Source of the DNA: Phragmites australis
Taxonomy: Eukaryota > Streptophyta > Magnoliopsida > Poales > Poaceae
DNA length: 64,000 nucleotides
Direction of reading: 5' to 3'
Assembly (NCBI RefSeq): GCF_958298935.1
Contig: NC_084940.1
Location: 25,105,146 to 25,169,145, forward strand
The notes below the pieces were generated by a model. It saw only the letters and a list, made by a program, of their open reading frames with translations. It did not search any database and was not told the DNA's origin. Shown in pieces: positions 23,970-34,124 of this stretch. A program made the translations under genes and the position numbers. Position 1 is the stretch's first letter, and every line of letters starts with the position of its first letter.

Positions 23970-26745
23970 CGAGGAGGGGGCAAAGAAGGTCCGAAATCTG
24001 ATGGTCCCCGCTGGCTAGCGGGAGGCGTCGGTGGTGACACTGGCCAACTCTTCGCCCACTTCTGCGAGATGTTCGTGGGGGTGCCGCCATCGGTCTTGCT
24101 CTTCCGGTACTTCTTCGTCCTCCGAGAGGCCGGGAAGAAGAAGGGATCTGATGAGTTGGAGGTTGTCGGCTGCTGCAACTTCCTCCTGCGGGAGGGACTC
24201 GGTGACATCTACATCCTGCAGGTGTTGCGCGGCAAGTGGGACGACTGGCGCTAGGACTGGGTTTACGTCGACGTCAGTCCCCACGACCGCCTTTCGCTGC
24301 CCCAATCGCCGGCGGAGCCCCACAAGCCGATCTGGGAGGCAGCCCCTGTGGAGGATGAGCGCCTGCGCCCGATACTGAACCGCATTGAAGACCTGCGCCG
24401 GGCAGGGCTCACCTCGCTCATGGTCGTCGCCGATTACCTGCGCTGCAGTCTGGCCCCTCTGCGGGAACGCGCCCGCTTCGCCTGGATGTACACCGGCCCT
24501 GGTGACCTAACAAGGACCTGCATAGGCGAGGAGGGGGTCCTTGACAAGGGGGCCCTGGCGACACTACTGAAGGTGGTGACCGGCGTCGACGACCTCGCCC
24601 GGGCGGTCCTGCCATGTGACGAGCTAGCGCTTTGCACTGACCCTGGTCGGGCGGCTCTGCAGGCGTCTATGCCAGCCTTCGACACTCAAGGGCTGGTGGA
24701 CCGTCCAGGGCGTCGAGACCTCGGGACTTTGCACATCCCCAGGACGGACGACAATGGAGGGAGGGGCATCGTCACCGAGGACAGCAGGCCGGTGACCCGA
24801 GGCAACAAAGGGAAGCCTCTCCGAGTGTACATCCCTCAGCCGTCCTCATCCTCATCGCCGTCACCTCCGCAACAACGGCCGGCGGCCGACAGCGAGAAGG
24901 CGGGCAGCCCAGGCGGCCAGTCTTCGGGAGCGGACTCTGGGGCGGAGGCTGGATCCAGCGTGTGGCAACCCGGGGGCTAGGGCAAGGCTGGCGGTGCGAC
25001 GGCTGGCGGCCGGACCGACCAGCCTTCAGAACCAGGCTCCGGGGCAGTCGCTTGGACCTGCCCACGACGGACCGAGCCCGGGCCTGAGCCGAAACCGCAG
25101 GGCCCAGATTTTTGGATCCTGTAGCCCCGATGGCGGTATCGCGGGCCCAAAACCACGTAAGCTCCCTTTCTATCTCGAGCACATTTTGCCCTGATTTTGG
25201 CTAGTTGTTAACCTATTTTCGTTTCAGGCCACCCAAGGACTCTACAGGAGGCCAGAAGCCCCCGGAGTAGCCGAAGCTAGCCCCTGTTCCTGAGCTGAGC
25301 ACACCAACGGGCCTCGAGCTGAGGGCTCTGGCTAGTTTTGGGCCACAAGCCCCGGCCGGGCCTAAGGCGAGAGTCCTGGCCGACCCTACCCCGAGCCCTC
25401 CGAGGAAGGAGCAAACGGCGGTAGGGGAGGTGGTCGCGACAAGGGTGGCACCGACGCGGCTGCCGTTGGGGTCCCCGAGCGTCTCTGTAGAGATGGCTCG
25501 CAGGGGACCCAGCCCCTGGCCATCTTCTGGCCAGACCCCAAAACCCCTCCCCGAGGTGCTGGGAAGCACCCGGGAGGTCAACGGGTGGCTCGAAGCGTCC
25601 GTTGCGGCAGAGCGGGCCGAGCTCGAAAAAGAGCTTGCCACCATAGTCGATGAGAGGGGCCGGCTAGAGGAGGCCCGAAAGCTGCTGGAGACCCACGTGA
25701 CCTCAGCTCGCACGGCCTATGAGAAGTCCATGCGGGAGGTGGCCATGGAGCGGGAGGCACTGGAGGAGGCCCGCGATGAAGCCGTCGCCGCACAGGAGAA
25801 GGCCAACCGCCTAGAGCGGCTCGCAGTGGAGCACGACCAAGCGTCAAGGAGGCGAACAGTAGAATTGGTCGCTCGCGAGCGGCAGGTTGCCTCGCGAGAG
25901 GAGGCGGCCAGCAAGAGGGAGGAGGCCGTGCGGTCTGCCCAGGCGGACCTCTGCTGCCAGACCGACGAGCTCGAGCGTGGCCACGCTGACGTCCTCCACT
26001 GGGAGGAGCAGGTCGAGCTACGTGAGACAGACGTTGACATCACGTCATTGGCGCTTGACGCTCGGGAGTAGCAGATCGCGCGGCGTGAGGCGGATGACGA
26101 CTTGGCATCATCAGCACTGGCCCACCGGGAGGCCGACCTAGCTGCTCGAGAGCAGCCATCAAGGCCCGGGCTGAGCAGCTGGAGCGAGCCCATACCGACA
26201 TGGACCCCCAACACTGGGAGATCGTGACCGTGAGGGGCATCCGTATCAACGCCACCAACGACAGCAGTCTCGAAGCCCGGCTGAAGAACACCGAGGACAA
26301 GCTCGAAACCGTCCTCTTAGAGGGGACGAACATGAAGCTGATGATGCAGGACATCCTTCAGCAGGCACGGGACACTGTGGAGGTAGCCGGGCTTGGGCGC
26401 GTATTCGTGGGCGACCAGTCGCTGGACAAGGAGACGATAGGCCACATCGCCCTCGAATTCGTAGAGATCGCCCGGCGCCTCGAGGCCCTTCCTGCCGCTA
26501 TTCAGGAGCTGGCGACCCGGGTGGGGCGTGCACTGGCCCAAGGAGAGACCGAGCACGTTCTCGCCTGCAACCGCAGCTGAGACCCTGGCTTCCCGCTGAA
26601 GCTAGCCCAGCAGGGTGTGGTTGAGGCAGAGGAAGCCGCAGCCCGGGCAGCCGTCCGCGACGTCGCCACCGAGGTGGCAGATTGTTTTGTGCGGGATCCA
26701 GGTCCGAGTAGCGATAGCAGCAGCGAAGCGTGCTCTCCTCCTTAG
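23970..26745 (+). pseudogene. Antisense accessory gene of element E: Transposase_28-like domain plus coiled coil
   Basis: Plus-strand gene, opposite to the element. The frame from about 23970 shows the plant 'putative gypsy type transposon' (Transposase_28) pattern: HFCEMFVGVPPSVLLFRYFF, then VLRGKWDDW, a TAG at 24252, YVDV and GLTSLMVVADYLRC, YTGPGDLTRT, open to 24980. An acidic Ser/Pro-rich linker follows. A GT-AG intron of 71 bp is likely at 25157-25227. From 25430 to 26071 there is a long coiled coil rich in Glu, Arg and Ala. After a stop and a frame change, a C-terminal helical part runs 26200-26577, and past one more stop to a natural end at 26745. The start is unclear: an ATG at 23923 is in another frame. 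Function is unknown. Stops and shifts show decay. Confidence 0.8.
25157..25227 (+). other. Predicted 71-bp intron in the E antisense gene
   Basis: GTAAGCTCC donor, a T-rich stretch ending TTTTCGTTTCAG as acceptor. The surrounding sequence is GC-rich coding-like DNA and this block is AT-rich, as expected for a short plant intron. Confidence 0.55.
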
Positions 26746-27155
26746 CCTATAAATAGTTAGGGTTTTTGTTTTTTTGAATGCTGTAAATATGGGAGTGATC
26801 CCCTTCTGAACGGTTCCTTTTAATATAATAGAAGCCGCCTCTTGGGATCGAACTCCGCTCTGTACTTGTTGTTTATGTTGTTTTCTTTTCCTTGATGTCC
26901 CGAGGGGCACTGGCCGGACGGAGCCCGGCAATCTTTCCCTGGGAAGTTAGGTTGCCCTGACCACTCACTGTTCGAGTAGTGGGACCACCTGAGCGTCTAG
27001 CCCCCGAGCCCTCGCGAGTGCGCAGCTACTGAGTCAAAGAGACACACACACAAACTTCTTTGCTCGGGAGACAAATCCATCTAGTATGGTACACGCCACG
27101 TCTAGTGAACACTTGTCACCCTACGACCTCTCAAACAAATAGACCGGAGACGCGT
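26746..27155. other. Element E internal region after the antisense gene
   Basis: Begins with CCTATAAATAG right behind the last stop, then an AT-rich stretch with TTTTAATATAATAG (about 26819), a plausible 3' processing region. The rest is non-coding and ends at the inserted LTR at 27156. Confidence 0.4.
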
Positions 27156-27973
27156 TGTCACGTCCCCAAATTCTTAATCATGCAATAAGCATAATCATGC
27201 TTTTTAAGCATTTTGTTTAAATTTGCATAATTATAATTCGGAATACTAATGCAATTCATTTGAGATCATTTGGATGAGAGAAGGAAATCCAGAGAGAAAA
27301 TAATTGAAGTCGCAGTTAAAACGGACCTCTTTCTCTCTAACAAGTGGGACCCACATGTGGCCCCACCTCCCAACCACCCCGAAGGGGCAGCTCACCTACC
27401 CTCTCTCTCTCCCACCTGCTCCCACCTCACTCCCGTGCTCCAACCGGCCTAAGTAAGGAGAGTAAGAGCTCTCACTCCCCTCTCACTCCCTCTCTCCATT
27501 TCTTCCAAAATCCGAGCTCTAGAGAAGGATTGGAGGTAAGCATGTGGTACCATTGCATTCTAGAGCTTATAAGCTATCCATCCCTCCAATTCATTTTCGT
27601 TTTCCCGAAGGATTTGAACCGATTTTGGTGTCTTTTGGTGTTCTAGGTAGAAATGTGAAGAACACCGGAATTCATCATCTTCCGAGCGTTTCCTCCATTT
27701 CCCGGTGGTCACCAACCTTCACAAGCTCCGTGGGTAAGTCCCTTAGGCTTCCCATGACAAGAATTCGTGGTTTGGTTGGTCGATTTTGAGTTTTAGCAAA
27801 GTTCATGAGTTCTTGATGTCTTGGACCAAAAATGGGGATTTTGATGAAATTGAGTTAGGAATCTGAGTTGGTAGGTTGATGAGTGAGTTCTAGACTCTAA
27901 ACTCTCCCAAACATATCTCCCTTTGGAGTGGAAAAGATCCCAAATCAATTTGGCAAAGTTTCCCCTCAAATAG

Positions 27974-28088
27974 GAGCAGTTCTGGAAAGTCCGGAACCTC
28001 CGAAAAATTGTCCGGAGGTTCTGCAGTCCAGAACCTCCGCAAAAAGTGCGGATAGTCCGCAAAAAGTGCGGAGGGTCCGCACTTACTA
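27974..28088 (+). repeat. Short CCGGA/TCCGG-type repeat cassette in family-D LTR
   Basis: Imperfect repeats of words such as CCGGAACCTCCG, TGCGGATAGTCCGC and GCGGAGGGTCCGC, many self-complementary. A second cluster is at 28560-28722. The solo copy has them at 58031-58160 and 57377-57556. It occupies the LTR position held by another cassette in family C. Confidence 0.8.
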
Positions 28089-29695
28089 TTCATCAAAGCA
28101 TGTTGAGGCTTGTAAAATTCATAATTAATTCATTCGAACTCCAAACGATGTGAGACTAGTTGTGTTAGCTTCGTATGAGTGTGAACTACTTGTTAAAAAT
28201 GTTGGAACTCCAGAAAATATTTTTGAGAATTAGTGAGTTAATTAAATGTGTTTCGGCTTGTTTAGGTCACGGTTTGTTGTTGACATGTCCTAAAATTATT
28301 AAACCACTTTTGTTAGCCTTGTATTAACATGCTCTACACATTAAAAATACTATGAGCCATGAGATGAGTGTTTGAATTCCGTTGGTTAATGAAATACGCG
28401 TTGAGGTTTAATGAGTCATTGAAATGGTTTCAATCTTTAACATTGCGTAATTAATTGAATCTAAACCCCTTATATAGTGTATGACCATGTTTAGGTAAAG
28501 TGTGTCTAGTGTTCAAATTGAATTGATTAACGAATTGGTGAAAACACATTTCGTGTCAATGTCCGGAGGGTCTGCACATGTCTGGAGTATCCGGAGAATT
28601 CTCCGGATAGTCCAGAGTTTGCCTGAGCTGCGTGAATGTCCGGATGTTCCACAGAACTTTGCGGATAGTTCGCATATGTTCGGAGGTTCTGGAGATTTCT
28701 CTGGAGGTTCCGCACTTTCAGTAACTTTTCAAATGGGTTTGAGTCCCAATTTTGTTCTAATTCGCATGTTTGCACTTTTAACATGTTTTACACATCATAT
28801 GGCATGCATTGTTGCATTTCATCCATACTCATGGCATTGCACGCGTTATTATTTTTAGAGAACGTCGAGCCGGTTTTCCAGGAGAGCGAAAGAGATTTTG
28901 GGCAGCCACCTGAACAACAAGGCAAGAAACTAAGCATATTTATCCCTCTTGTGTAATTGGATAAGTCTAAAATTGATAAATTATGCTTATGTATGTATGC
29001 ATGTTTAGTGAGTCAGTGTCGGGTACCAATGGGTAGAACCTATGCCAATTGCATTATTCTACCTTAAATACTTGTGTATTTACATTCCTTGTAGCCTTGA
29101 GGTGTTGTCAATGTATAGGCACGAGTTCGACTTATATGCTTAGCCATGCTTAGGTCATTCGGTAGAAGTCGAACGACGGCGGGTTCCGTTGTTCGCGAGC
29201 ATAGGACCTTCTTATGGTTACGCACACTTGTTGAGGTTGGGATGGTTGTATGAGTGGTGAGTATGAGACGAGATGTGGGCGGTGCTAGGATGGTGTTTTG
29301 TCCTGCTCGGATGTGGAGTTCCATTGGGTAGGCCAGTAGAGGAAGACCGGACACCGTAGACCGCTTGCATCGTTTAAGGCCGATCATCGGGGTAGTTGGC
29401 TTTAGCACTTACCTTACTCACCACATGCCGATCTAATGGTAAGGCAAGCCGAATACCTTCGCAGCTGTGGCTTTGTGGGTGTGAACATCGACGGTGTGAG
29501 TGGGCGGGCTTGTAAGCGGTACTAGTTTGCTCCGGGAGTAGTTCTAGTTTCGCTGCGCCAAGCGATGCAGGCCCCACACGGTTGGGGCTGGTTGGGAAAG
29601 GTTGACATGGGTACCCCCTTGTGTGCACTTTAGCAGGTGGCACAAGCCGTTTGGTCCCGAGTCATGTGGGTCCAGGAGTATCCCCCTGCAGGGTG

Positions 29696-29703
29696 TATAA
29701 ATA
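29696..29703 (+). promoter_or_regulatory. Probable TATA box of family-D LTR
   Basis: TATAAATA in GCAGGGTGTATAAATAGTTCG. The solo copy has TATAAACTG-like sequence at about 56383-56391 (minus). Family C has the degraded TATAATCAG at the same place. Confidence 0.55.
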
Positions 29704-30280
29704 GTTCGAACTGCCGCGCTCTCGGTCATGAGCATGCTATTATTTCATTTGCACCCAGTCGTAGAGTTTCGAGTATGGTTTGTGGTTTGGTATGTGGGAG
29801 ATGGTGATGTGGTACTTGTTACTTATTGATATACGTGTTGTTATAGTTACATGTTTTAGTTGTTAGGTGCAGGGTAGTTTTCATATGCTTAGTAAAGTTT
29901 CAGTCACTCACACATATGTCTAGGATGCTTAGTGCATATGTTTTACTTAACCTGTGGTTCATCCTTACTAATGATCAATGCATAATACTTGGAGTTGAGC
30001 TATATATATGTGCTCTATATGGTTTAAGTCTTGCAAGTACCTTCGTACTCATGCCTGCGCTTTCAGGTACTCCTGTCGTTGAGGAAGAGGCGGTGTTTGG
30101 CTACTTTGTGCCTGCCGATCAGGGTGGCGGGCAGGAGTAGCACACTCTACTCCGAAACTCAGTGTTTCGGTATGGAGCCTAAGGGCATGTGGCTCCATAT
30201 CCTTTTGTTTTATAGCTTTTAGTCTTTCACTGCTTAGTTCTTTTGCTGGTTAGGAGTTGAGCAGGTTTTAGTCTCCTCCA

Positions 30281-30555
30281 TGCAGCCGAGCACCACAGCC
30301 TACCACAACAGACTTAAGTCAGCAGTCACTATCTACGCGCATACCGATCGGGATCCATTTTTATCGGTGGGAAAAATGAGAGAGCGTGTTTTTCTCACAC
30401 AAATCAAGCATCTCACCAAGTAGATTAAACATATGGGTTCCAGAGGAAAAACTCAGAACAAGAGTAATACAGATGTATAGTAAAGATTCATACTGATGTG
30501 ATGAATTTAAATAGCGAGTGATAACTTACAGGATTGGTGTCAGCCAACGAACCTC
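30281..30555 (-). other. Element E internal region next to its 5' LTR
   Basis: 275 bp of AT-rich sequence without a gene. Reading minus from 30555 it should begin with the primer binding site. I see GAGGTTCGTTGGCTGACACC but cannot assign a tRNA. Confidence 0.35.
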
Positions 30556-31841
30556 TGTCAGAGGATGAACTCCTCAAGCGGGGATCCTGAGGGACTCCCT
30601 TTGAGATTCGGTCAGGGGGCTGATTCTGGATCTACCTCGTACGTGGATTTAATGTGAATATGTGAGATGTAGGTGGGACGGATGATCATCTGCTAGTAGG
30701 AGTAAATGCTAAAGGGATTTTTAGATAGGTTCAGGATGCACGGAGCGTAAAACCCTACTCCTGTGTGTATGCTATTAATGCTCTCGGAATGCCTCTCTCT
30801 GGATCTCTTGTGTTACAAGGTCTTTTGTCTAAGTCTAGAGCTTCGATCTTGCTTCGAGCTTGGCTTCTCAGAAAGCTTCTCAGACTTGTTTTTCGGGCTT
30901 CAGACTTATTCTTCTCTGGGGTGCACCCTCCCCCTTTTATCCTGTCGGGGGAGGCTTGGCGTGCCCAAAAACAGGGGCACGAGTTCCCATGCGCCATAAA
31001 TGGAAAGCAACCATCATGGGGCTGCATATTGACGTTACAGGGGGTTGAAAATGCGCCTTCAGCCGGTCTTGTTGCCCATTACGCCCAACTTTAGCAGGCG
31101 TAGGGAGGAGGCCCACCGGGCAGCCACCGAACTGCCCCACATGCCCTCTCGGTCAGAGCAGATCTGACACAGCAGGGGGGCAGGCAATATGCCTCGAGCC
31201 CAGTGACGATATCTCCAAGCCCCACAGAGTGACGCGTGATGGGACCCATCGCATTAAATGTCCCCACGCCCTTGCCAGGTGGTGGCAGGGGCTGACGTAC
31301 TCAGTACGACAGGCGTGGGGGGAGTGGTTGGAAGTGACAGACCATACTCCCTCTTAAATGTAGCATCGGGCCTTCCACCGATTAACACGTCACCGTTGAG
31401 CCCTTGTGGGGTCCACCGGCAAGGGGCTTCTCAGATCCTCGGGGAACTCTTGGTGCTCGGGGGCCACTGTTCATGGCCTCGAGTGCCCTCTCCCGGATAT
31501 GTCTCTTCTTGGATCCTCAGGGAACTCTGGGTACTCGGGGACCACTGTTCATGGCCCCGAGCGCCCTCTCCCAGAACTGGTTCTTCTTGGGTCCTCGGGG
31601 AATTACGGGTACTTGGGGACCACTGTTCATGGCTCCGTGCGCCCTCTCCCGGAACTGGTTCTTCTCGGGTCATCGGGGAACTACGGGTACTTGGGGACCA
31701 CTATTCATGGACCCGAGCACCTTCTCCCAGAACTGGCACTTCTCGGTCCTCGGGGAGATAGTCCCCGAGGGAAGGCGCCACGTGGCATTCTGCTATCCTG
31801 GCCTCAGGACTCGGGGACCCCTGGTTCCCATGTCACCGACA
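30556..31841 (-). mobile_element. Element E 5' LTR (1286 bp)
   Basis: On the plus strand it runs TGTCAGAGG to CACCGACA, closely matching 21954-23469. It has four 78-bp repeats (about 31450-31760) against seven in the partner. Right after it is the target-site duplication ACGGC. Confidence 0.88.
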
Positions 31842-31846
31842 ACGGC

Positions 31847-32284
31847 AAAGTGTGACGGAATCTGCGAGGGTGCGAGCTCGTACAGCGACAATGGCTATGG
31901 CGTCTACGACGAGATGAGCCTCGGCGATTTGGTTCGGGTCTCAGCGGATTTTGGCGATGGGAGATCTGAGGGGGACGGCTGGGGATATATGGGCGGCAAG
32001 AGGAGGTCGGGATGGGCTAGGACACTCAAGGGCAGCAGCGGATCGATTCGAACACAGTGGCGGTCGGGCGCGGTCTAGGCAGAGGGAGAGCAGGGAGGAG
32101 CGGCCCGGCAGAGTGCGTTGGGCTAGGCCGAAAAGGAAGGGAGGGAGCCGGGCTGGGCCTGGAAAAAAAATGGGCTGGAGAGTGGGGAGAGAGAAGGGAA
32201 TGGGCTGGGCTAGATTAGGTTTATTTGTTTTGGGGTATTCTATAGAAGAAAGAAAGCATATAAAATCCAATAAAATACCAAATT
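31847..32284 (-). mobile_element. LTR H, middle part
   Basis: Continues the LTR that was broken at 21953. It ends at CAAAT (32280-32284), the left target site of the next solo LTR. A minus-strand TATA-like ATATAT lies at 31985-31990. Open frames that run across 31841 into it are chance. Confidence 0.65.
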
Positions 32285-33787
32285 GTCACACCCGGTTTTA
32301 ACGGCCAAAACCAAGTGCGGCTTATGTGTGCCCAGGAAGTTTAACACACATAAGGACGTCATAGGTGAAGTAACAAAAGCAATACTTTATTTAATTAAAC
32401 GTTCACCTCTTACAATAAAAGACTTTACCTAAGCAAACTCAAAATTAACCTAAACGACATCATCTAAACGACGACAGCGGGACGAAAGCATTGGCGACCA
32501 AACTCCACAAGCACTGACTGGAAGACACGCTCCTTAGAACACCAGGTCGTCGTCTTGGAAATCCTCAAAGTCTTCCACTGAGCAGCATATGTTTTTGGTA
32601 GGAGAAAGCAAGGGTGAGCACTTAATGTACTCAGCAAGTGTGGGAAAATAGTGACATGCAGGCTTACATCAAGAATAGGCTGACACAAGGTATTATTTGC
32701 GTAAATGCGAGTAATGAAAACACATTTGGACTCAAAAGCATTAGACAAGTATTAAATGAATGTAACCCAACAATCCACCACCTAGCATACAAGGTTCCTA
32801 ACCCTGCATACCACAACCGTCTAGTACTCCCTGTACTAAGACCAAAACCAAATCATCTAGTACTCCCTGTACCAGGACCAAACCAAACCACCATCTAATC
32901 ATGTGAGGATCCAAGTCTCTCATATCCGTGAGCACGGCTGTTATAACAGTTTTACACTCTGCAGAGGTTGTCCAACTTTACCCACGAGTCAGTGAATTCC
33001 ATGTTGCCATGTTTGCAAGACACTTAACACACGCCAGTGGTGTGCCGCAAAGAATCACTGTATGACACTTTCCACTAACCAGAGACTAATCCAATATGTG
33101 TCTGCCCACTAGGTCCAATATGTGTACGGCGGATCGACTCGGACACGGCGGCGGGGAGATGCATCCGAGCTCAAATCCGCGATTTCCTTAGAGATAAGGC
33201 TAGCTAAAGATAGAAGGGATCCCGGGGATTTGATTTGACTGCTTTCTAGAAGTTCTCGGGTTCGGTTTGGGCTCGGATTCGAACAAAAATCGACGGCCGG
33301 CGCGTTCCCGTTTCTGTGTTGGAATCCGACTGAGGAGGAAGAAGGTTCTGACATGCGGGACCCGCATGTCAGCGGCTCGGGTGAGTGGTTTGGCGCACGG
33401 GCTGGCGCGCGAAGATGGGCCGAGGCAGGTGGCCCGAGTGGGAGGGGGAGTCGGTGGCGACTGGGCCAAAGCCGAGGAGAGGCTGGGCCGAAAAGGAAAA
33501 AGGTAGCCCGGTAGAGGTTTTATTCTTTTTCTTTTTCCTATGAATTCAAAATCCAAATTCAAATTCAAAATCCAGGCAAAAACTCTTCAAATAAATTCAT
33601 CAAAAATCAAATAAAATACTACTTGCCTAATCTAGCATGAATGCAAAATATTCACTTATACCCTATGTCATTTATACCTTCTTTCATATAAAATAGGGTT
33701 TTCTCTCTTTAAAAAAAATATTTAAACTCATTTTGATCTTTAACAAATATTGAGAAATTTTAGAATTTGAAAAATTAGGGTGTTACA
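32285..33787 (-). mobile_element. Solo LTR (A-type subfamily, 1503 bp) with perfect TSD
   Basis: Plus strand TGTCACACCCGG ... GGGTGTTACA, so the LTR reads on the minus strand. Flanked by CAAAT at 32280-32284 and CAAAT at 33788-33792, an exact 5-bp duplication, which proves a single integration followed by LTR-LTR recombination. The first 800 bp match the ends of family A (compare 48954-49780). The last part (33500-33787) matches the reverse complement of 54594-54780. Confidence 0.92.
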
Positions 33788-33792
33788 CAAAT

Positions 33793-34124
33793 AAATCCTA
33801 AAATCTAGGAAATCTCAACAAGCTCAAGAAAACATTTTGAAAACAATACAAAATATTTTGAGCTTAGAAAATCATTTTGGAAATTATTTTAACACAAACA
33901 AATTCAAATAAATTCAAAGGAGCTCAAATAAAATCCAATAAGATCCAATAAAACCTAAATGCCTATTAATTAGCATGAATGCATACAAACAATTAATAAC
34001 CTTAATTCAAATTTGAATTTGAATTTAGAAAATAGGATTTTTTTTCCTATTTTAATTATTCAACCTATAATCAAATCTTGGAAAATTTTAGAAAATTGAG
34101 AAAAGTGAAAATCAGGGTGTGACA
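33793..34124 (-). mobile_element. LTR H, right end
   Basis: AT-rich end of LTR H, finishing GAAAATCAGGGTGTGACA at 34124. This is the 5' end of the minus-oriented LTR. It joins the tandem array directly. Confidence 0.75.

Larger units (their letters stand above)
27156..30280 (+). mobile_element. Family-D LTR, 3'-truncated, inside element E
   Basis: Starts TGTCACGTCCCC and can be followed along the reverse complement of the solo copy 55527-58969 until GGTTTTAGTCTCCTCC at about 30280. The last 290 bp or so, including the CA end, is missing, so no target-site duplication can be checked. It holds two clusters of short CCGGA/TCCGG-rich repeats (27974-28088 and 28560-28722) and a good TATA box at 29696. 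Confidence 0.85.
21954..31841 (-). mobile_element. Element E, Tat-type deletion derivative with two LTRs
   Basis: Two LTRs in the same orientation (21954-23469 and 30556-31841) flank an internal region with no gag or pol. Target-site duplications are GCGGC (21949-21953) and ACGGC (31842-31846), one mismatch. Sense is minus. Reading minus, the internal end before 23469 is a polypurine-like CCCGGGGGCTGC, much like the tract before the 3' LTR of element G (GTAGGGGGCTAC). The LTR order U3 repeats, TATA, R also fits minus only. So 30556-31841 is the 5' LTR and 21954-23469 the 3' LTR. The only gene kept is antisense to the element. A family-D LTR fragment is inserted at 27156. Confidence 0.8.

Noticed and set aside
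21954..31841. Reading element E as a plus-strand element with its gene in sense
   Set aside because: The TATA, U3 repeat and polypurine layout, and comparison with the solo copies at 4646 and 45966, put the LTR sense on the minus strand. The gene is antisense.
31404..32078. Plus-strand frame of 224 codons
   Set aside because: It starts in the E 5' LTR and runs over its end at 31841 into LTR H. It is a chance frame.
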